From contig DCUY01000089.1 in the NCBI GenBank assembly GCA_002327905.1, positions 1-7,500 of the forward strand: a stretch of DNA of 7,500 nt. The letters run 5' to 3'. The DNA is from Caldifarciminota bacterium UBA2202 (lineage in GTDB: Bacteria > Hydrothermota > 32-111). The notes below the pieces were generated by a model, which was not told the DNA's origin, made no database searches, and worked only from the letters and a program-made list of their open reading frames with translations. Position numbers and translations under genes: made by a program. Below are positions 1-6,383 of this stretch, piece by piece. Each line of letters begins with the position of its first letter. Positions within the stretch are counted from its first letter, which is position 1.

Positions 1-324
1 AGCGGTCTTGACATAACAGGCAGGTTTACTCTGGAGAAGAGAATAGGAATAGATCCCGACATAGAGAGAACGGAAGACAAGATGAATGTTCTGATAGTGA
101 CTCCGGAAGCAGGAATATATTATTCACTCAGCGGCTACGGAAGCGCAGGGGCCGTCTATTCGACATCATATTATTCAGGCACTTCCAGCCAAAACAGGCA
201 GAAGATAGGGTTAAATGTTAATTTGGCAAGAGGATATTTCGAAGTTTCTGCAAGCGGAAATTACCAGATAAGCAGGTATTACAAAACACTTGAATATGAA
301 TTCGGACTTAAGATAAGACTGTAA
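1..324 (+). CDS. C-terminal end of a beta-barrel-like outer-membrane protein (5' end outside window)
   Basis: The reading frame is open from the first base and ends at TAA 322-324, leaving 107 residues of a longer protein. The ATG at base 82 is internal, because in-frame coding with the same composition runs upstream of it. The sequence is rich in Tyr, Gly, Ser and Thr with alternating polar and hydrophobic residues, for example GIYYSLSGYG, then KIGLNVNLARGYFEVSAS, as in transmembrane beta-strands. The last strand, YEFGLKIRL, alternates hydrophobics at positions -1, -3, -5, -7 and -9 from the end, resembling a BAM-type C-terminal beta-signal, although it ends in Leu rather than the usual aromatic residue. 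Membership of a named family cannot be decided from this fragment. A barrel of unknown function in the outer membrane is an inference from composition. The next gene also looks like an outer-membrane protein, so the two may be functionally related. Confidence 0.6.
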   Translation, partial: SGLDITGRFTLEKRIGIDPDIERTEDKMNVLIVTPEAGIYYSLSGYGSAGAVYSTSYYSGTSSQNRQKIGLNVNLARGYFEVSASGNYQISRYYKTLEYEFGLKIRL

Positions 325-340
325 AATAGTGTTATCTTTT
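310..340 (+). terminator. Weak AT-rich hairpin overlapping the stop codon of the upstream gene
   Basis: AAGATAA (310-316) pairs with TTATCTT (332-338). An inner ACT/AGT pair (318-320 with 328-330) sits beyond a G-G mismatch, closing on a 7-nt loop that contains the stop codon. A short T-rich stretch follows (339-350, interrupted by Cs and GA). It may act as a weak intrinsic terminator, but the stem has little GC and the tract is broken, so it could also be chance. Confidence 0.3.
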
Positions 341-343
341 CTC

Positions 344-372
344 TTGACTTTTATAAAAAAATAAAATATTAT
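344..372 (+). promoter_or_regulatory. Sigma70-like promoter for the barrel-TPR gene
   Basis: TTGACT (344-349) matches the -35 consensus at 5 of 6 positions, and TATTAT (367-372) matches the -10 consensus at 5 of 6, with an exact 17-bp spacer. The spacer and flanks are very AT-rich. Transcription would begin near 378-380, giving a leader of about 20 nt that contains the Shine-Dalgarno sequence. This suggests the barrel-TPR gene is transcribed independently of the gene before it. Confidence 0.6.
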
Positions 373-388
373 TATATACAAACTGAAA

Positions 389-394
389 AAGGAG
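389..394 (+). promoter_or_regulatory. Shine-Dalgarno site of the barrel-TPR gene
   Basis: AAGGAG lies 6 nt before the ATG at 401. It is a near-perfect anti-16S match at normal spacing and fixes the start, which also opens a typical signal peptide. Confidence 0.75.
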
Positions 395-400
395 AAAAGG

Positions 401-1993
401 ATGCGGTTAAAGAATGTCTTTATCATTATTTTATTATTACCAGTTATTGCATTTGCATCATTTGCAAAGACTACCGACCTGCTTGATATACCCACTGCGG
501 CTATAATGAATAACGGGGAATTGTCAGGTGCTTTGTATTTTTCAATGGCATCAAACTTTGCCGATGACAAAGTTCCTTTCGACTATAATATAGCATTTTC
601 CTACGGTCTTTTTGACATGTTCGACATATCTTTGAACATGTTCACTCTGACTGACTATACACTTGGAGTGCAGTATAATTTTGTAAAGCCGACAGCGAAT
701 CTGCCTGCAGTTTCATTCGGAATCCGCAACATCACTTACAGACAGTATATTGATGCAAGCGGAGGCGGAGACAGTATAAACAGCGGCTTTGCGGATTACT
801 CATATACAATGAGGGCCTCCGATTGGTTCTCAATTTATGTTGTAGCGACAAAGGATTTTAAAAAGTTCGGAAAATACACTATTGGACTTGGCAGAGGAGA
901 GTTTGTCGGATACGGAAGAGGCCAGTATCTTTCGACAGCGGCTTTTTTTGATGATCAGGCACTTACTGACGGAGCGACAGAATATATGTTCGGACTCTTC
1001 GGCGGAGTTGAAATACCTATAATAAAGAATTTGAACTTTTTGGGTGAGGTTACAGGAAGAGATGTCAATATGGGTCTTGAATATGCAATCGCAGGATTCA
1101 ATATTGCAGGCGGCTTGACGCATGCGGAGCTTTTCACAGCAGGTGACCCGACTCTTCGCCCGAGAATCGACCTTGGAGCGAATTACACATATTCATTCGG
1201 AACTGCAGTCAAGAAGGAGTCAAACGGCTATTTGATAATCAACATAGTTGATAATGCTACAAACAAGCTTCTCCCTGCAGTCATAACATTTGAAGAATCC
1301 ACAATAAAGCCCATATCAATTGCAAGCGGATATGTGAAGATGCAGATAAAACCCGGAAAATACAAGATAAAGATTGAGGCGAATAATTACAAATGGCAGA
1401 AGAGGGAGTTTTCAATATCCTCCTCTGCGACAAGCGAAATAAACATAAAGCTTAATAAGAAGGACGACACAGAGACTGTCAATCATGATAAGGCAATAGC
1501 TCTTGCAAAAGAGGCAAAGGAAAAACTGAATAAGGGAGATATAGCAGGCGCGCTTTTGAAGCTTGATGAGGCGCAGAAACTCTCTCCTGATGATCCCACT
1601 GTCCTCGCATATATGCAGGAGGCAAATACAAAGAAGTCTCAGATGATTAAGACCTACAAAGAGAATGCCTTGATGTATGAACAGAAAGGCTGGGCAAAAT
1701 CCGCAATATCCGAGTGGAATTCACTGCTTCTTCTTGACAAAAACAATACTGAAGCAAAAGACCATATAAAGAATCTTGAAAAGGATGCCAATAAGACTGA
1801 AGTCAAGAAAGATGATACTGTAAAGACAGAGACAAAGAAAATAGACCCTGAAAAAGTTTATGAAGAGGGTTACATGGCATACCTTGCAGGAGATTACAAA
1901 ACAGCAATAAAGAAATTTGAAGAGGTGCTGAAAGCAAGCCCTAATCACGAAAAAGCCCAGAAGTATCTGGACAAAGCAAAGAAGAGATTGTAA
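401..1993 (+). CDS. Exported beta-barrel-like protein with PEGA-like and TPR domains, function unknown
   Basis: 530 residues. Residues 1-22 form a signal peptide (Arg/Lys, then a hydrophobic core, with likely cleavage after Ala19 or Ala22 in AFASFA). Residues about 24-270 are rich in Gly, Tyr and Phe with alternating strands, and open with a DLLDIPTA...NNGELSGAL stretch like the first strand of several outer-membrane barrels. Residues about 275-350 resemble a PEGA or carboxypeptidase-regulatory-like beta domain (GYLIINIVDNATNKLLPA, then IKPGKYKIKIEANNY). Residues about 363-460 hold two or more TPR-like helical hairpins (GDIAGALLKLDEAQKLSPDD; GWAKSAISEWNSLLLLDKNN). After a Lys/Thr-rich linker (461-482) comes a well-formed TPR (GDYKTAIKKFEEVLKASPNH, about 497-516). 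The inferred location is an outer-membrane barrel with soluble domains reaching into the periplasm, possibly binding envelope or peptidoglycan partners. No enzymatic motif is seen. It has its own promoter and a strong terminator, so it is probably monocistronic. Confidence 0.8.
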   Translation: MRLKNVFIIILLLPVIAFASFAKTTDLLDIPTAAIMNNGELSGALYFSMASNFADDKVPFDYNIAFSYGLFDMFDISLNMFTLTDYTLGVQYNFVKPTANLPAVSFGIRNITYRQYIDASGGGDSINSGFADYSYTMRASDWFSIYVVATKDFKKFGKYTIGLGRGEFVGYGRGQYLSTAAFFDDQALTDGATEYMFGLFGGVEIPIIKNLNFLGEVTGRDVNMGLEYAIAGFNIAGGLTHAELFTAGDPTLRPRIDLGANYTYSFGTAVKKESNGYLIINIVDNATNKLLPAVITFEESTIKPISIASGYVKMQIKPGKYKIKIEANNYKWQKREFSISSSATSEINIKLNKKDDTETVNHDKAIALAKEAKEKLNKGDIAGALLKLDEAQKLSPDDPTVLAYMQEANTKKSQMIKTYKENALMYEQKGWAKSAISEWNSLLLLDKNNTEAKDHIKNLEKDANKTEVKKDDTVKTETKKIDPEKVYEEGYMAYLAGDYKTAIKKFEEVLKASPNHEKAQKYLDKAKKRL

Positions 1994-2000
1994 AAATACC

Positions 2001-2028
2001 GGGGGGATTTCATCCCCCCCTTTTTTTT
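2001..2028 (+). terminator. Strong intrinsic terminator after the barrel-TPR gene
   Basis: GGGGGGAT (2001-2008) pairs perfectly with ATCCCCCC (2012-2019) around a 3-nt loop (2009-2011). One C follows, then eight Ts (2021-2028). The stop codon of the upstream gene ends at 1993, 7 nt before the stem. This is a textbook rho-independent terminator. The T tract ends exactly one base before the ATG of the next gene. Confidence 0.92.
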
Positions 2029-2946
2029 ATGCATTTCAAAGAGATAGTCTCAATCCTTAAAAAAATTTCACATTCAACTAATATTGAGTTTTATATTGTC
2101 GGAGGAGCAGTAAGAGACAATCTTCTGCAAAAAGATGATATAGATAATATTGACATAGCAGTAATCAATGATTTTGACAGATTCACGGATTCTTTAACTG
2201 ACGAATTGGGTATTAATAAAGAGAGAGTCAAAAGGTCAATGTTTAAAACAGCATTGATTGAATACAATGGAATCACAATTGACATAGTGACTGCGCGAAG
2301 AGAAATGTACGGCTCACCCGGCGCCCTTCCTGAAATACTCCCGTCAGGACTCAATGACGACCTATTGAGGCGCGATTTCACGATAAACAGCATCGCCTAT
2401 GATGTAAAGAATGATACTCTGATTGATCCATTGAACGGAATATCTGATTTGAAGAGCAAAGTATTGAAGGCAGACAGAGAAAACTTGTTTATTGAAGACC
2501 CCACAAGAATTTTCAGGTACTTCAAATACAAATGCAGATTCTCTTTAAGTGAAGAAAGAGGCACAAAGGAACAAATTGAAATAGCTCTCAATGCAAAATC
2601 CCTTTTCTTAAATGTCTCAAAGAGCAGAATTTCAAAAGAGTGGATATTGATTCTTAATGAAGACAAAAGGCGAGAGATTATAGAATCTCTTTTGAAAAAC
2701 AATGTTTTCGGATGTATTTTCGGAGAAGATACAAAAGCAGATGTAAATTTTCAAAAAAATCAAAATACTCTTATAGAGACACTGAATATTTTCTATGAGA
2801 ATGAGACAGAGAAGCTTATAAAAATACTTAATACTCTATTGAACGGATTAAAAAAGAGAGAAGAATCGGCAGTAAGGAGAATGAAGACAGAATCCAAATC
2901 ATTTGACTGTAATAATGAAAATATTGCTTTTCTTCAGCTAAAGTAA
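2029..2946 (+). CDS. Class II tRNA nucleotidyltransferase / poly(A) polymerase family protein (possible CCA-adding enzyme)
   Basis: 305 residues. The family adds nucleotides to RNA 3' ends (CCA or A on tRNA, or poly(A)) in the cytoplasm. Visible class II motifs are GGAVRD (25-30), the metal-binding region DDIDNIDIAV (36-45), IDIVTARREMYG (84-95), RRDFTIN (114-120), DPLNG (133-137), EDPTRIFRYFKYKCRF (156-171, the EDxxR nucleotide-recognition motif) and a neck-like helix after SRISKEW (199-205). The usual DxD appears as NID (40-42), so the first carboxylate may be replaced by Asn, unless Asp37 or Asp39 takes its place. At 305 residues it is shorter than the roughly 400-450 usual for bacterial members, and the C-terminal body and tail are reduced. 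No HD domain is seen. The start at 2029 is the only ATG, GTG or TTG before GGAVRD, yet it has no Shine-Dalgarno sequence and abuts a terminator. The TAA at 2944-2946 lies within the end of the convergent CPBP gene. CCA addition and tRNA poly(A) activity cannot be told apart here. Confidence 0.88.
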   Translation: MHFKEIVSILKKISHSTNIEFYIVGGAVRDNLLQKDDIDNIDIAVINDFDRFTDSLTDELGINKERVKRSMFKTALIEYNGITIDIVTARREMYGSPGALPEILPSGLNDDLLRRDFTINSIAYDVKNDTLIDPLNGISDLKSKVLKADRENLFIEDPTRIFRYFKYKCRFSLSEERGTKEQIEIALNAKSLFLNVSKSRISKEWILILNEDKRREIIESLLKNNVFGCIFGEDTKADVNFQKNQNTLIETLNIFYENETEKLIKILNTLLNGLKKREESAVRRMKTESKSFDCNNENIAFLQLK

Positions 2947-3782
2947 ACCGAAATAACATCCATTGTCAGAGCAAGAACAAAATGAATTATTGCCGCAGGC
3001 ATGAATGTCTTTATCCTATATACAAGAAAACCGAGAATCAAACCCCCGAATAAAGATGAAATTGTTTCAAGACCCGGTTTGCCGAGATGGGCGAATGTGA
3101 ATATGGCTGACTGGAGTATAATTGCAAGAGCAATATTGTCGGAAGATTTTATGAATGCAAATAACATTGCTCCGCGAAAGAAAAATTCCCAAAGAAAGAA
3201 GAATAGGAAAAACCCGATTTCATACCGTAAGAATGCAGGAGTTGATGACTTCATTTCGCGAATGAGGGGATATACATGTTTGAATTGAGGATTGAATGAC
3301 GCAAAGTACGCAATCAATACAGCCGCGACTGAACATATCAGCGTAAATAATAAGGCTGTCTTTACTTTTCCGAATGAGAACCCGAAATCAGATAGAAAAA
3401 ATCTTTTTTTAAGAATTGAGTAAATAATTATTGGCAGTGCGGAAATTATCATAAGACCGTTTATGATTTCATTCCTTGTAATATTCCGTTTGCTCCCTTT
3501 AAGTCCGATGAGGTAAAACGCAAAACAGACTGATGAAGTGAATAGAATGGCGAATAAAATTTTAACGAGTCTATTCTTCTCTTCTACTGCAATTATAAAA
3601 TAGACAGGAACTATGAATAAAACAAGAATGGAATAGAGTATCCAGAAATAATACGGATAAAAGAAATTGTTATTGTACAGAAGGAATAGTGTCCAAAGAG
3701 TGAAGAAAGAGGCATAGTAAATCATCTTGCTTTGGCAAAGCACAATCAGGTCCTTAAAAAACATTTTCATGTCATCAATCAT
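2934..3782 (-). CDS. CPBP-family (CAAX protease/Rce1/Abi-like) integral membrane protein
   Basis: 282 residues with about eight hydrophobic segments (near 22-36, 42-66, 72-94, 108-124, 141-162, 186-208, 216-234, 240-280). The three CPBP motifs are in order: motif 1 LWEFFFRG (197-204), motif 2 FTFAH (228-232, FxxxH) and motif 3 at His267 (IIHFVLAL). In Rce1-type intramembrane proteases a Glu in EExxxR and the His residues of motifs 2 and 3 form the active site. Here the first Glu of motif 1 is Trp198, with Glu199 and Arg203 retained, so it is a variant or possibly non-classical enzyme. Substrates are unknown. Bacterial relatives have been linked to prenyl-protein processing, bacteriocin self-immunity and other roles, none of which this context supports specifically. 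It is the last gene of the minus-strand operon; its ATG overlaps the preceding stop as TAATG, indicating translational coupling. Its 3' end overlaps the convergent nucleotidyltransferase gene by 13 bp. Confidence 0.85.
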   Translation of the reverse strand: MIDDMKMFFKDLIVLCQSKMIYYASFFTLWTLFLLYNNNFFYPYYFWILYSILVLFIVPVYFIIAVEEKNRLVKILFAILFTSSVCFAFYLIGLKGSKRNITRNEIINGLMIISALPIIIYSILKKRFFLSDFGFSFGKVKTALLFTLICSVAAVLIAYFASFNPQFKHVYPLIREMKSSTPAFLRYEIGFFLFFFLWEFFFRGAMLFAFIKSSDNIALAIILQSAIFTFAHLGKPGLETISSLFGGLILGFLVYRIKTFMPAAIIHFVLALTMDVISVYFS

Positions 3783-4855
3783 TACGGCTCCTCCGCATTC
3801 TCTATATAATTGAAAGTATCCTTATTATCCGAAAAATTCGCCTTTGTGTCAAGATTGAAGTATGAGTATCGCGATGACGGATCCCAGAGTATAAATCCGT
3901 CAGCATCGCTTTCAATAGCCGCTTTAATCTGATTGTTGACATAGTCATATCCCATCTTGGAGGATTTCCATTTGAAATCCTGAAGGTAAAGTATGGTCTT
4001 TGTATCATATTTCCTTATTCTATTGATTGACTTTACGCTTGAATCGAAAATTATATCGTATGTGCGCCTCTCCTTAGACCTGCTACTGTATAAAGAGTCG
4101 GAGAAGTGCGACGGATAGACCATAGGATAGATAGCGTCAACATACTGCGCCATTCCTTCAAGCTGTTGATTGACAAAATACAGAGAATCGAACCAGACAG
4201 TATAACCGTAAATATCGCATGATATATCGACGCCATAGGGTTTCAGCTCTTTGTACGCCTCTCTCAAAAAGTCAGTCACTATCGCAAATCCGTTCATTCC
4301 ATTGTATTCGGGAAAGACGAGTGTTCCTATGATTCCGTCAGTCGGATAACGTATATAATCAAACTGTATCTCTTTGAATCCGGCCTTTGCCGCCTCTTTT
4401 GCCACTGATATCAGATACTTGCGCACAAAAGCGGAATAAGGAGAGACCCAATATGCTCCGGATGCGTCTTTAAACACCTCTCCTGTTGAGTATCTTACAG
4501 CGTATTTATAATCATAAATTTTGGCAAGATTATTGTCCTTGAAACAGACAATTCTTGCAATAGGTTTTATTTTATATTTTTCCAGAGTGTCAATTTTATT
4601 ATTCAAATCATGTATTCTGTCATAGGAACCCACTGATGCGAATTCTTCAGGAAGGATTACCCCAACCTCTCCTCTGTCATATTTTATATCTATGACTGCC
4701 GCATTCATTCCATTGTCAGCCATCTTTTTAACCAAACCGTAGAATCCGGAGCTTGAAGCTTTGTATCTGTTAATGTAAATCCCGGAAATCTTCACTTGAG
4801 AAGAGATGTTTAGAAAGCTTAACAGCAAGAAAAAAAACAAGAATCTCTTAATCAT
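3782..4855 (-). CDS. Secreted DUF4015-type putative glycoside hydrolase (TIM-barrel)
   Basis: 357 residues. The N-terminus MIKRFLFFFLLLSFLN is a signal peptide with cleavage near residues 18-20. No lipobox Cys follows, so the mature protein is probably periplasmic or secreted. The body matches the DUF4015 family of putative glycoside hydrolases: ISGIYINRYKASS (23-35), then GMNAAVIDIKYDRGEVG (49-65), KIKPIARIVCFKD (95-107), the hallmark FKEIQFDYIRYP (160-171), VDISCDIYGYTVW (209-221), AIYPMVYPSHF (241-251) and the closing strand DGFILWDPSSRYSY (319-332). These are spaced as the beta-strands of a (beta/alpha)8 barrel, and the acidic residues at strand ends (Asp56, Asp166, Asp214) are candidate active-site positions. 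The substrate is unknown; activity on carbohydrate is a family prediction, not something the sequence proves. Its ATG overlaps the end of the propeller gene as ATGATTAA (8 bp). No good Shine-Dalgarno sequence precedes it, which suggests coupling to upstream translation. Confidence 0.87.
   Translation of the reverse strand: MIKRFLFFFLLLSFLNISSQVKISGIYINRYKASSSGFYGLVKKMADNGMNAAVIDIKYDRGEVGVILPEEFASVGSYDRIHDLNNKIDTLEKYKIKPIARIVCFKDNNLAKIYDYKYAVRYSTGEVFKDASGAYWVSPYSAFVRKYLISVAKEAAKAGFKEIQFDYIRYPTDGIIGTLVFPEYNGMNGFAIVTDFLREAYKELKPYGVDISCDIYGYTVWFDSLYFVNQQLEGMAQYVDAIYPMVYPSHFSDSLYSSRSKERRTYDIIFDSSVKSINRIRKYDTKTILYLQDFKWKSSKMGYDYVNNQIKAAIESDADGFILWDPSSRYSYFNLDTKANFSDNKDTFNYIENAEEP
3788..3794 (-). 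promoter_or_regulatory. Shine-Dalgarno site that decides the CPBP gene start
   Basis: Read on the minus strand this is GGAGGAG, 5 nt before the ATG at 3782. Met5 and Met7 are alternative in-frame ATGs, but the spacing of this strong site favours Met1. It lies inside the last codons of the upstream DUF4015 gene. Confidence 0.75.
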
Positions 4856-6383
4856 TCAGCAGAGGATTCGTATAGTAAAATCTTGTGAGGCCGTTCTGCG
4901 AATTAAGATAGAGAAATCCTTTGTGCGGAACAACATTGTAATAACCTTTTGCAGGCATAGGGTATCTTTTCTTCTCATAAATCTTCCATTGTTTTGTCTT
5001 TAAAGAAAAGACTCCGAAACCCTCCATGGAGGTTATAAAGCAGTTGCTACCGTCATAACTCAAATCATAGAATTCGCCGAAGAGATTGTTCGGATATGAA
5101 GAAAATTCTTTCTCTCCCTGCAGTTTTATATGTATATAGGCATTGTCGAGAAGTATCTCAATATTATCATTTTTCAGATACTGATATATTATGAATGTGG
5201 GGAAATCAAAATCAACTTTTGTAAATATTGAGTCTCCAAGCGCAGTCTTATAGAGAGTATTCTGCGAGACTGTATAGACAGTGTCTTTGTAAAATTCTAC
5301 ATTTATAGTTGATGTAAGTCTGCCGTTTATCTGAGTGAATTCGCGCGAATTTATGTCTATGATGCCCACACCCAGATCATTTGAGACAATAAATCTGTCG
5401 TCATCTATGGGAGATGCTCTGAACAGAATGCTCCCCTCTTCTCTGTTTATCGGATAGAATTTTTCTTCTTTCAATGAATAGAAGAATGCCTGTCCGAATT
5501 CAGTTAAAAACAAGATATTTTTTCTTGAGGATGAAATGTATATTATCTGATTGTCAGGAATCGCAGTGTAAAACGAAGTATTGAAATATTCAAATGTCAT
5601 TTTATCAGGATTGAATCTTGTGATGTTTATTGTATTCGCCCCCCCCATCCAGAGAGAGCCGCTCGAGTCCAATGACATTGCTCTTGTATTGAGCGACCCG
5701 AGCCCGTAAAGAAATTGCTTCTCATTTTTAGTGAATTTATTTATCTTTAATATTCCCGCTCCGTCTGTTCCCACATACACCTCATTGAAATCTTCAATGT
5801 AGGCGGTATAATTGTAATCCTCATTATTGAAAAATTTTCTATATGGGGTGAACTGAGGATATCTGGTAAAATCTTTATTATCCTTGTCCCATTCTATTCC
5901 TTCCGAATTATCTCTATTAACCCATCCTTCGTCTGATAAGTTGTATTTTGATGCACCGAAAATTTCATCACCTATAATTACAAAGAGACTATCTGCAGTG
6001 AGTCCGATTTTCTTCACTGTCTTTCCTGTAAAAGTGAAGACTTTGCATGAATAAATCATGTCATTGAACCAGTCATAGTGATAGATATAATTTCTGCCCG
6101 TATAATAGATGTTGAACTGATTGTACGGGTCAGCCATAAGATTGTCGAATGGAATGTCATACATTGCATTTCTGAATGCAACAACTGTCTTTACCTCCTC
6201 AGTGGCTTTGTCAATCGCTATTATTCCCGATGATGTGGATGCGTAAATGAAGTTCAGATCCGAGTCAAGGTCAGTGACATTAAGAAAATATGAAATCACC
6301 TTCCAATTGTCAGGCTGAGTATTATTGCAGAATATAAAGAGCAGTCCTGCAAGAATAAAAAATATGATTACATATCTAGACAT
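4848..6383 (-). CDS. Exported beta-propeller-like protein of unknown function
   Basis: 511 residues. The N-terminus (MSRYVIIFFILAGLLFIFC, 1-19) is a signal sequence ending at Cys19. It may be a lipoprotein signal, but Phe at -1 is a poor lipobox, so the anchoring mode is uncertain. The rest consists of short beta repeats of the type seen in propellers: NFIYASTSSGIIAIDKATEE (44-63), EVYVGTDGAGILKINKFTK (201-219), RAMSLDSSGSLWMGG (234-248, very like a Reg_prop repeat), RFIVSNDLGVGIIDINSREF (330-349), NCFITSMEGFGVFSLKTKQW (447-466) and FLYLNSQNGLTRFYY (490-504). Six or seven blades would fit the length. No catalytic motif is visible; binding or scaffolding at the envelope is an inference. Start support is AGAGAGG 6 nt before the ATG. 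It overlaps nnr by 8 bp upstream and the DUF4015 gene by 8 bp downstream. A run of eight Gs in its coding strand lies at 5639-5646. Confidence 0.72.
   Translation of the reverse strand: MSRYVIIFFILAGLLFIFCNNTQPDNWKVISYFLNVTDLDSDLNFIYASTSSGIIAIDKATEEVKTVVAFRNAMYDIPFDNLMADPYNQFNIYYTGRNYIYHYDWFNDMIYSCKVFTFTGKTVKKIGLTADSLFVIIGDEIFGASKYNLSDEGWVNRDNSEGIEWDKDNKDFTRYPQFTPYRKFFNNEDYNYTAYIEDFNEVYVGTDGAGILKINKFTKNEKQFLYGLGSLNTRAMSLDSSGSLWMGGANTINITRFNPDKMTFEYFNTSFYTAIPDNQIIYISSSRKNILFLTEFGQAFFYSLKEEKFYPINREEGSILFRASPIDDDRFIVSNDLGVGIIDINSREFTQINGRLTSTINVEFYKDTVYTVSQNTLYKTALGDSIFTKVDFDFPTFIIYQYLKNDNIEILLDNAYIHIKLQGEKEFSSYPNNLFGEFYDLSYDGSNCFITSMEGFGVFSLKTKQWKIYEKKRYPMPAKGYYNVVPHKGFLYLNSQNGLTRFYYTNPLLND

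Noticed and set aside
211..570. Open frame of 119 codons on the minus strand across the 325-400 gap
   Set aside because: It runs antisense to the barrel fragment, the promoter and the signal peptide of the barrel-TPR gene. Its Phe/Ile-rich translation reflects AT-rich antisense sequence.
3001..3288. Open frame on the plus strand, in the same frame as the nucleotidyltransferase, considered as a lost C-terminal extension
   Set aside because: A stop at 2944-2946 and another near 2983 separate it from the gene. The translation has no tRNA nucleotidyltransferase features, and the opposite strand encodes CPBP motifs 2 and 3.
4830..4837. A8 tract (T8 in coding strand) in the DUF4015 signal peptide as a phase-variation site
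   Set aside because: It encodes part of a Phe-rich signal core in an AT-rich genome, where such runs are expected; nothing else supports switching.
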